From Antedon bifida (lineage: Eukaryota; Echinodermata; Crinoidea; Comatulida; Antedonidae): DNA of 64,000 nt. The translations under genes were made by a program, and so were the position numbers. A model generated the notes under the pieces. The model saw nothing but the letters and a program-made list of their open reading frames with translations, ran no database searches and was not told the origin of the DNA. The stretch lies in NCBI GenBank assembly GCA_963402885.1, contig OY727102.1, positions 4,650,001-4,714,000 of the forward strand, given 5' to 3'. This document shows, in pieces, positions 55,001 through 64,000 of this stretch (position 1 is the first letter of the stretch; the number at the start of each line of letters is the position of its first letter).

Positions 55001-57684
55001 TTATATATTAATTATTATGTTGTTGATTTTGTAAATGAATATATTAATACTGCTTACTGTCAATAGTAAATACTGTGAATCTACTAAAATGCTAAAAACA
55101 TCATATAAATGATATTGTCCTGAAACTTGTTATATGTTGACTGGATTAAATACATAATTGTCATGTTGTTGATTTTGTAAATGAATATATTAATACTGCT
55201 TACTGTCAATAGTAAATACTGTGAATCTACTAAAATGCTAAAAACATCATATAAATGATATTGTCCTGAAACTTGTTATATTTTGACTGGATTAAATACA
55301 TATACTATATAAATATCCAGTATTACTAATTATTCTGTGCTTTTTAAAGGTTTTATGTCGGATGAAGAGATGGATACATCAGATGTAAGTTATTAAAAAA
55401 TATAATTGTATTTTTGTTGGTACTTTTTTAAAGCTAAACTAATGTATTCAAATGAATAAGCACCCATAAACTTGTTTTCTCATTCAAATAAACATCACTA
55501 CATCTATAAGGAAATATGGTCATCCAAAATGTGTGCCATATTCTATTAGCATTTATCTGTTTTAATAGGGAGCTCATCGCCTCTTCCTTGAAACCATCAA
55601 AAACTGTGTCAAAGTGGGTAGCGAGGAAGCATGTTTCCACTTTCGCACAATGAATTTATATGACCTAGTTACGTTGTTGGTCATCACAACGAAAGCTCCC
55701 TACTAAAAAACATGTAAAGTTCTTTACAGCAACCCTTAATATAAACACTGTAAATAAATGGGTGTTTAATCAGGGTTATTTTACTAATTGCATTTCAGAG
55801 TTTTCTTTTGTTTCTAATATCTTTAATGATTGTTTTAAACAAATTTAAACTTAATTGTGTTGTTACATTGCTGTTGTGTTGTTTGAATGTTGATATTAAC
55901 TTGGAATAATATAGTGTGTTGACTTTAGCAATTAATGTAGTGTGATTATTCTAAAGCCCTGTCAAACAAAATGTGATGTGCCCATATATGGACATGATGA
56001 TGTCATATCACTACCATGTTTGGGCATATCACTACCATATTTGGGCACACCACACTTTTTTTGTCAAACTAGTTTGATAGTGTGATACAGAGCTTAAAAC
56101 TAATATAATTACATTGAAATCTTTTTTTGAATATGATTGTGCATGACTTGCCGTCTCTACAGTCATCATCAAATGCTCAGAACAGTAACCAGCGAAGACG
56201 TCAGACACAAAACTCACAAGTTCGACCAATCAATGCTAGCCAGTTAGCAGCTGCTCTTAATGCCTCTAGGGTTAGTATGTATGTTCATGCTAAGTCGCTA
56301 GTTGTAGGCTAATCATTTGTGTTCATTCATACATCAGAACACAGTTTTGCTTGAGTGAATGGTCAGTCTAGGCCCCAACCTGTTGACATCAACATAATCA
56401 TATTTATATAACAAAATCATTATCGTTCTCACCGTTGTTACCGCATTATAAAACTGTGATGTTAACAACAGTGCACATTTGTTAATTACTTTAGTTTTAT
56501 AATCTTTAAAGTTTGCTTGTTTGTTTTGTCTTAATTTAGAAACTAACAAAATAATCTATTAATTATTAACGCATACAAAGTTACAAAATTCTGAATAAAC
56601 AGGGAATATGCAATATGTTTTTAGTATGATTATATTGTATTTTTGCAGGGAGCAGCAGCTAGTACATCAACAGGGGCTACAACCCAAAACACAACCTCCT
56701 CTTCATCAGGTCTACAGCCTATTACTGTTGACATGTTTACTCAGGCTATGGCCCATGCATTGCAGGCCTCTGCTTCTGCTTCAGTGTCCAGTTCACCAGC
56801 AAATACAAGTCGTTCGAATGGACAGTTAAAGGCAGAAGACTTAAAAGTAGTATTTGTTGATTTTTTCCCCCATTTGAGAGTAAACAATATAGTAGGCCTG
56901 TCTGTATGAAATGACTGAAAATGAATGAAACACTTAAACAATTATTACATAAAATGAAAGGTTCACTATTTGGCTTCTTAGTATAAAGTATTGTGCTCAG
57001 ACAATGAAATATGTGATATTATGTTAGGATGCAATTTTCACACACACCAATCCAAATTTTGGATAACTACAATATGAATGTTTTTAATCTTATGGTTTTG
57101 TGTACAATAGTTTGATATAAAGATAATAATCTGATTACTATAATTTACCCAAAATTTTACAGTAATTTACAATAATCTATTTGTAGTATAAACAATGATC
57201 ATTGTAGTAATCTTAATAGATAATTACCTAAAAAGGCATTGTGAAAAATTGGTATATTATAAGTTTCTTTGAAAGTGCTTAGTTTAGAAAATAGGGCAAA
57301 TGAGCTGTCAACTATATTTAGTCTAATCTGACTACAAATTTCCTGTGGAAAATCCCACAATATATACAAATTAAGGGGACACATTTTATTTGTTTTCGTT
57401 TTCAGAATGCATTTTAAATTTTGAAATTTTTTTTTCCAGGAAGGGAAATTGCAAATTGTTTTTAAATTAATGATTAGTGCTTTTTTTGATGAACAAAGTA
57501 ATAGAAGTAGGTTGAATGTATGTTAGTATGTTGACTGTTTTACACTTTTATCTTGCAGGAACAAATGCAAACACTACGCGACATGGGTTTTCCTAACGAT
57601 GATCAGAATCTACGAGCATTGCAGGCCAGTAACGGGATAGTGCAGGGGGCACTTGATCTCATCATTTCTCAACGAGTATTATAG
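52004..57684 (+). CDS. UBL7: UBL7, ubiquitin-like (N-terminal) and UBA (C-terminal) protein
   Basis: Exons 52004-52136, 53140-53259, 53440-53519, 54205-54289, 54428-54485, 54726-54835, 55350-55384, 56163-56270, 56649-56846 and 57559-57684 join in frame to 350 aa (human 380). A ubiquitin-like fold ends with IIYAGQVLQDGKSLESYGM and GVTLHAVAK (about aa 45-78). A helical middle follows (LLTALHAAL, VYTILNNPDTLKN, GHAALQIAASS). A short acidic GFMSDEEMDTS matches the human FEGLSDDED region, and RPINASQLAAALNAS and ITVDMFTQAMAHALQA are family strings. The UBA domain (about aa 310-350) has TLRDMGF and LRALQASNG. Exon 9 uses a weak-looking donor (aaa|gtagta), kept because the phase fits. UBL-UBA proteins can link ubiquitinated cargo to proteasomes; human UBL7 also affects innate signalling. 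Confidence 0.93.
55017..55305. repeat. Recent two-copy tandem duplication (146-bp unit) in a UBL7 intron
   Basis: Copies start at 55017 and 55163 with atgttgttgattttgtaaat and stay almost identical (one substitution seen, tatgttgac versus tattttgac) to the attaaatacata block. The duplication lies between exons 6 and 7. Confidence 0.9.
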
Positions 57685-60600
57685 TCACACAACTGATTTT
57701 TATTTGTATGTAAATGAACAAAATGTTGATAGGATTGATTAAAATGATGTTCTCATGTGTAATTCATAACAGATATTGCTGAGGCAGGGTTGTCAAGATT
57801 CTTTTTGTTCTAGTCGAGACACATGCTTGGAATGGTAATGAGTTGACCATCTCTTTTAAACTTAAACTTAAATGTTAAAATATATTTAATTCAGTACATC
57901 ATTTTTACAGTTTTATTAAAATGTTATGTCAGTGGTGTTACGCAGGGTCCGAATTGCTGGGACTCTTGCGTTTTTTAGGCTTTTTCATGATTTTTTGACA
58001 TAGTTTAGTGCCTGTTTTTACGGTTCAGATTTAAACAAACACAAGCATTAAAATAAGTTTAGACAATACAATAAAAAATGTGACAAGACAATTTTTGTTT
58101 ATGAATAATATATTTATATTTAAGAAAAACTTTTTAATATTTGAGAATTTACGCTTTTGATCTTTGATTACTTTATAAATTACATTCACAACATTATTAT
58201 GATTACTATTATTTACCGTATAAAGTCAGAGGCCTAGCTGTAACAGTTTACTTTAAACGGCAGCTCCAGCAGGGCACTTACGACGGCGGTAAATATAAAG
58301 GATGTAGCGGAACCTTGAAGTCGTCGCTGAAACAACACATTTTGATGTGTTCCACATGTAAAAGCATGGATACATTTTAATCCATGGTGAAATGTAGAAC
58401 TGCATACAAAGGCACATTATCGGAAATGAAGTTTGTTTTTATTTTTAATGTCCGGCCTTTCCTATTATTTTGCTTTACTATTTATAGCCTAGCTGTATAT
58501 TTTTGTTTGCGCTGCTGCTGGCCCTCAAGACCTCATAGGCGTTATGTCACTGATTCAGGTTTGTAAGTGACTATTCATAAGACCATCTGTTATAATGGTG
58601 ACCGAAATATCTATAAAACAGGAAGTTGCATGGTATCTACTCTATTGCAACTTAAAGTATACATAATATTGCACAGTGCCTTTTTCCAAATATTTGAATG
58701 GGCATAGAATCTGTTCATTTTTGCAATGCATGGCAAACACCCAGGTTCCATAATTGAAAGAATGAATTGACAATTATGAAAAACAAACGAAACAATAAAT
58801 CTTTTGGACATGATGTCAGAAAGAAAACGAAACATAAAAGCATTGGGATTTATGCCGGAAAATAAAACAAACAATGAGTTTATTTTCAAGAATTTTATTA
58901 TACAAAATCAAGATGTCTAGCAACACTTTACATGAAAACACCACTGACCAACGAAGAAGCATAGCTAATTTACAGCACCATTCTTAGGTTAGCTTGCATA
59001 TTGAGTTTTATAAGATGAAGGCTAGATCAACAACTCCAATAGTCTATTGAATTTCAAGACAGGACACTTTTCTGTGAAATGAATGAGGGGCAATAATCTG
59101 TCTTAACACAAGGCCAACCCCTAGTAAGAGGACACTTTGTTGGTGGAGGTTTGAAAGTTTCCCTTTTACTGTAGTTGCATCGTCCGATTATCTCGTTGTG
59201 ATCAAGCATTCAACTTACAACATCTTTTTTTATACCACTCATGCTTTACCTTATTGCTTAATAGCTCAACAATATTGACATTTCTTAATAATAATTAAAA
59301 ATAAGTTAAAATCTAAAAGATTGAATTTTCGAGTCAAATTAATACATTTTGCAATTCATCTTTAGGAGCTAAACTGATTAAATGAGTTGAAATAATTTTA
59401 TTTAGCAAATTTAGCACTGTTATTACCACATCTTACCACAAAATCAATCAAATTCCATTCACATTCTAAACAAGGAAATCAACTTACAAATATTGCAAAC
59501 ATTTACCAGATCCAGCCAACAAAAAAAACAAAAAACAAGCACCTTAACAATGGATGAAAATGCCAACCTCATTACCTCCCTAATTTGCATAGTTGGTATA
59601 CCTGTATATAATCTTTTTTTTCTCACAAAATACATTAAAATGTAACATCATTACATAACAAATTTCAAAAAGACAAGGTATTGATGTAAATGGTATGTCT
59701 TCCCTATACTACCATTATTATGTTACCTTTCTTAAATGAATGGACAAGTTTCAAATTAAAACTTAGTAAATAGAATTTCAAGTTTATGACCGTAAGATTT
59801 TGTTATTAGTATTTGCAGATACTAGTACAGTATTCAAAAAATAAAATTAAAACAGCACTAAATATAAATGTTTAACATCTATATCAAGACCTCTTGTAAA
59901 CTTTGGATTCAGTGTTAAAGGAGGAAATATCTTAATTTACTAACACTTAAAATTTAAAAATAAATAGGTTTATACGTATTTACATATTTTTACAGTAAAT
60001 TTAGCTTTTATAAAGGCTTGTACACGAGGGATTTGGAAGGTACTTATGATAGCCTACTAAGGTAGATCTTACATGATCCAGGATTTTGAATTACAATTTG
60101 TGAAAGTTAGAGGGGGGCAAGCTAGGCCACCCTTGAATCCGCCTCTACCACCAACAACCTTCACTCCCCCCTCCTCTCTCCCCAAACAAACAAATCCCCC
60201 AGTGTATAAGCCTTTAAATGTTTATTCATGTCCTATTCTATTTATTTATTTATATACAATTTACTATTGTAATACTCAACTCCTATCAATGACAATACTT
60301 AATAATGCTTTGAAAATTAAAATCTTTTCAAAATGCTGATAAAAATCAAACAATACCATAGAATAGCTGAAAATAAGTTTAATATTGAAATCATGTTTGT
60401 TTGTTTTCATAAAAATCTCACGTAATAATAACCTACGGATACTATAGATATCCTTGAAAGAAATTGATTTTTGAGAGATTATTACAATATCGTAGCGAGA
60501 CCTTTGGATCCAATTGTCTGACGAGCAGTCAAGCGTGACCAGTGCTCAGTGACTCAGCGCCTGATACAGTAATATTGACTCAACTCTTTGAGGGATACAC

Positions 60601-61727
60601 CCTTACTGTAAACTACAGCTGATAGATTAAAATATGAAACATAAATGTATGTAATAAAATTGATTGGTAAGTTGGTTCGATGAGTAAACAATGGTAATTT
60701 TTTGAAATAAATATTTAGTCATCATCTGGGATGACTAAGACAAGCTGCATTTCTCTGTGCATTCCTTCAGTGGTGAATATGTTAAACATAAATAAAAATA
60801 CAACACATGATAGAAGGAATACAAACTATATTGGTATGTATAATTTATGTGAACTCAATTCAGTGGTTAACCCAGGTCATTCTTTACTTTCCTGTTATTC
60901 TGAACAAGCAAATACACCCACACATATGTTGTTCTTTTAAATTGTTGGTTTTTTTAATAGGATATTTATAGTATATCTAATCTGATAAACTCTTTTTGTA
61001 ATTTCTGTCTAATACAGTGAACAATGTAAATGCTTAACCAAATCATTTTTATCTGATAACATGTATACAAACATTTTACAGTAATGATTTACCCTTTTTC
61101 TTATTTTACAGTAATCTTAATTTAAATAAAAAATAAATCTTATCTTAAATATATACACAGTAATGTACACTATGAAAATAAATAAAAATGTATACTATAA
61201 ATTGTACTAGGCACTTTGAAGACAAGCACTTGGTGGTGGACCTCCTTTGGTAATGAAAGTTGCTTCCTAACATCTCTTCCTAACATCTCTTCCTAACATC
61301 TCTGCATAACATCTCTTCCTAACATCTCTTCCTAAAATCTCTTCCTGACATCTCTTCCTAACATCTATTCCTAACATCTCTGCATAACTGCAGCTCTGAG
61401 ATTTGACGCTGGTTCTCTTCTTCTCTCAAGAGAAGACTTTGTTTTGAAGGGACTAAAGGAACCAGTCATCTTTCACAAAATATTAATACAATGTCACTGA
61501 ATACAGTGAAAGACAAAAAATGGAAATACTGCATAGACTCTTGTGCAGCTTAAAAAGCACCATACCAGGAGAAAATCTGGAAAAACATTTTGAGCTTCCT
61601 TCATTATTCGGTATGTTTAAGTACTGGACGGTTGAAGTAGCAATGAAGATGACACACTGTATATGCCACTTATAAGTGCATCATCATGATTGCAGCAACG
61701 CAGCATGTAGAATAACCAGGATGTTGA
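57685..61727. other. Convergent 3' region of UBL7 and the BAK/BAX-like gene
   Basis: No exon recognised. The left part is the UBL7 3' UTR. On the minus strand, aataaa (plus tttatt at 58879-58884) preceding acaatgag-type sequence is a candidate polyadenylation signal, which would give the BAK/BAX-like transcript a 3' UTR near 2.9 kb. It includes a 13-bp minisatellite (61261-61390). Confidence 0.4.
61261..61390. repeat. 13-bp minisatellite
   Basis: About ten tandem units of tcttcctaacatc with small variants (tctgcataacatc twice, one cttcctaaaatct, one cttcctgacatct). It falls in the presumed 3' UTR of the BAK/BAX-like gene, 340 bp past its stop codon. Confidence 0.9.
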
Positions 61728-62572
61728 TCATCGCCCTATGAACACTCTATATACGATTGCGCCAGCAACAGCTATCAGCGCTACTTTAAAGACTATGTCA
61801 ATGTATACACGTGTTGTATCTACAATTGCGTTCTGAAAAATAAGTGAACATTTATATTTAAAAATGTATCGTCAGTATTTTAGTTTTATTCTGAGAATTA
61901 ATATTTGCCTTGGGAATGGTTCTTCCTCGTCCCATTATTTAATGTTCTTACCCATCCACCGTTGGAAGCTATCCACTGACTTAGTCCATCACGAATGAAT
62001 TTATATGTCCAAGTTACCAGGCGTCCAAAATAATCCATACAATTATGTTCCAGGGCCATGATGGTTAAATCACTACAGAAAAAGAATAGGACTACAAGTC
62101 TGTGGCAAGTCACACCCCCTGATTGGAAGAGCTCCGTCAATAAGTCACTGTATTCAGCATAAGTTTCAATACTGCTCTGCGAATACTAAAGAATAACAAG
62201 CAAATTTTTTTTTTAACATCAAAACATTAATTAATACAAAAGTAAACAGTTAGGGTGCTTTTCAAGCCTCAGTTTATATAGACTTAATTAGTTTTAGTAC
62301 ATGTCTAATTCTGCATTTCTGTACAAAAATACCATAAGTAAGCACCAAAGTAAATACTTTTCTTATTGGCTAAAGTGTATTATGCAGATATCCATAAATT
62401 ACTAAATAAAAAGTTGTATGTGGTTACCTTGGTAGCTTTCTTCGTGACCTTTTCTCTTTCTTCTGATCTAGCAAATTTATCTGCCATAATTCGTAACTCT
62501 TTCCCTGCTTTTGCCCAATTAGGATTGTTGTAACCAACTGGTGTCTTTACTGATGGACTATTCAAACAACTA
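61728..62572 (-). CDS. BAK/BAX-like Bcl-2 family effector, C-terminal three coding exons (partial)
   Basis: Exons 62572-62428, 62185-61952 and 61832-61728 join in frame, about 160 residues ending at TGA. The first carries a BH3-like helix (AGKELRIMADKFARS) that aligns without gaps to BAK-type BH3, with the small residue before Asp being Ala rather than Gly. The second has BH1 (TELFQSGGVTCHRLVVLFFF) and BH2 (WIASNGGW). The third is a C-terminal membrane anchor (VYIDIVFKVALIAVAGAIVY then RVFIGR). The order BH3-BH1-BH2-TM fits a multidomain BAX/BAK/BOK effector that permeabilises the outer mitochondrial membrane. The canonical NWGR of BH1 is replaced by TCHR, so BH1 is divergent. The first visible exon begins in mid-codon; the N-terminal exon(s) were not found and may lie right of 62.6 kb or beyond the window. 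Confidence 0.8.
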
Positions 62573-64000
62573 CTGTATTAGAAAAAAAATGGATAAATTT
62601 AAAAGTTACTACTTGATTTAGGCTATGGGAAGTAGAATGGTTCACCAGGCTGCTGCATGCTTGTATGGAAGGCAATCGCCGCCAAAAATACAAAAGTAAA
62701 AAAGACAACGTCACAAACGAACGATCTAACTTAAAACAAAGAACGTACTATCACAAACGAACAACGTACTATCTCAAACGAACCGAACAACCTACTTTAA
62801 CAAACCAACGAACTAATGTAAAACAAACAACGTACTTTCACAAACGAACAATTTTACACGAACAACATATTTTTTACAAACGGACAACGTACATTGATAA
62901 ACGAACAACATGCTTTACTAAATGATGTAGATTGCCGAATGAACTAAGGACGATGCAAATAAAGAATACCAATACAAAGATTGACAGTGAAAAATTAAAA
63001 TCTGTGTTTATGTTTGCACATGGATTTAAACGTGGCGTGAAATATGAAAGTTTACTGAAATCTGGCAACAACATTTTGAGATGTGATGACAAGAACCTGA
63101 TGTATACCCCTGGCCTTGTACAAATGTTAATATTTAAATTAGTGTACTAGCATGGCTAGGGTCGGCAAATGTTTGCTTTATTGATTTTAAGTTAAATAAA
63201 TCACAATTAATCAGTGCAACAAGAGCTACGGGATGATAGTCAAGAATATGATCTAAGCATAAAGGAAACCGACTGAAATTTATTATGATTTACTGCAGCA
63301 ACGTATATCCCTCTTTTGAGAAACCCCCATAGTATAAGTACATATCATTTTGTTCGGTCCCAAAGGTGTCCCCTTAATAGGGATTCTACTGTATAAACAT
63401 CAGTACATCCCCATTGTTAATGTTAATTTAAAAACATACAATAACATGTCTGGGCTTGTATTTTACTGAGACAGTACTACAATATTTATATAACAAAGGA
63501 AAAACCCAAACAATAAGTACTTACAAAGAAGCACTACTACAGTATGAATTGAACTAAATTTGACCTTACAAACAAAACAAGTTCAACAACAGTAAAATGT
63601 TCTAGTAAAAGGTAAACAGGAAACTATAAATATAAGCCCTGGAAATTTGGTATTCCTACACACATGATGCTATAAATTCACTATTATGTAACTAAATATA
63701 AATTCTGTACTGTATCATTCAATAATCATGTTTACAGTATATAATGCTGGTATAATATATTGTATAATTAATACATTCACAGGAAGTACTAAAAGTAAAT
63801 TAGGAAATACTGACATCATTAATCATTTTGTATAACCAAAGTAACTGTAGTTAACAGATCCAGCATTATAGATTAGGGAGGGCTAAATATTTCATGATAA
63901 AAACAATCCGTCAGGTTGCAGAAAAATATTATTGTTAAATTTAGCTGACATTGGTATGGGTGTAGGGTAAATGTTCTTAAATCTTTTAAAAATAATTAAA
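62573..64000. other. Upstream or intron sequence of the BAK/BAX-like gene, no exon identified
   Basis: A degenerate repeat array fills 62690-62925. Beyond it the DNA is AT-rich. A good minus-strand donor (cttcttt|gtaagt, GT near 63524) exists, but no convincing coding exon precedes it. The missing 5' exons may lie outside the window. Confidence 0.4.
62690..62925 (+). repeat. Degenerate 20-24-bp repeat array (ACAAACGAAC units)
   Basis: About ten imperfect units of the type acgtact(a/t)tcacaaacga aca occur, with variable spacing. One plus-strand frame stays open through the array and encodes repeated Tyr/Lys-Arg-Thr blocks (TYYHKRTTYYLKRT). That is explained by the unit length and A-rich composition, and there is no sign of a gene. 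Confidence 0.8.

Noticed and set aside
63480-63560. Small upstream exon of the BAK/BAX-like gene before the donor near 63524
   Set aside because: It would need a roughly 29-nt exon with a weak acceptor and shows no family similarity.

Overview
The window is nuclear DNA of an animal. Genes have many short exons with GT...AG introns, DNA is AT-rich, there are no operons, and long non-coding stretches are full of small transposons and SINEs. The protein set (TP53BP1, ARL15, RIOK2, NDUFS4, UBL7, STARD5, TM6SF, EPHX4-like and a BAK/BAX-like protein), the residual similarity to vertebrate orthologues and the dense TAGGCCTA-type motifs suggest an invertebrate deuterostome, most likely an echinoderm. 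The species cannot be fixed from the sequence alone.

Layout, left to right: 1-3.75 kb, no gene seen (perhaps the 3' UTR of an upstream gene). 3.75-8.17 kb (-), a complete 8-exon TM6SF gene. 8.95-11.6 kb and 12.45-15.2 kb (+), two tandem EPHX4-like epoxide-hydrolase genes; the second has lost its catalytic Asp. 16.2-22.96 kb (-), a secreted protein joining a Ly6/uPAR domain to a PAN/apple-like domain. 24.35-36.6 kb (-), a full TP53BP1 gene (23 coding exons plus one 5' UTR exon). 36.97-39.46 kb (+), ARL15. 41.6-43.7 kb (-), NDUFS4. 44.2-48.2 kb (-), RIOK2. 48.96-51.3 kb (+), STARD5-like with an apparent one-base frameshift. 52.0-57.7 kb (+), UBL7. 61.7-62.6 kb (-), the C-terminal three coding exons of a BAK/BAX-like Bcl-2 protein whose 5' exons I could not find.

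Three gene pairs are head-to-head with short spacers (TM6SF/EPHX4-A about 0.77 kb, TP53BP1/ARL15 about 0.3 kb, RIOK2/STARD5 about 0.78 kb), so shared bidirectional promoters are plausible. The genes are otherwise functionally unrelated: lipid handling, epoxide hydrolysis, DNA-break response, small GTPase, complex I, ribosome maturation, ubiquitin adaptor, apoptosis. No operon-like or defence-system logic is visible.

Exon boundaries were read by eye from splice sites, phase consistency and family similarity. Every complete model except STARD5 keeps its reading frame across all junctions. The most interesting points are the dead-nucleophile EPHX4 paralogue, the Ly6+PAN architecture, the STARD5 frameshift, the degenerate BH1 of the BAK/BAX-like gene, the altered Tudor cage of TP53BP1, a MITE whose target-site duplication abuts a splice donor, a 5S-rRNA-headed SINE split by a later DNA transposon, and a possible 3' UTR intron bounded by a 23-bp direct repeat.
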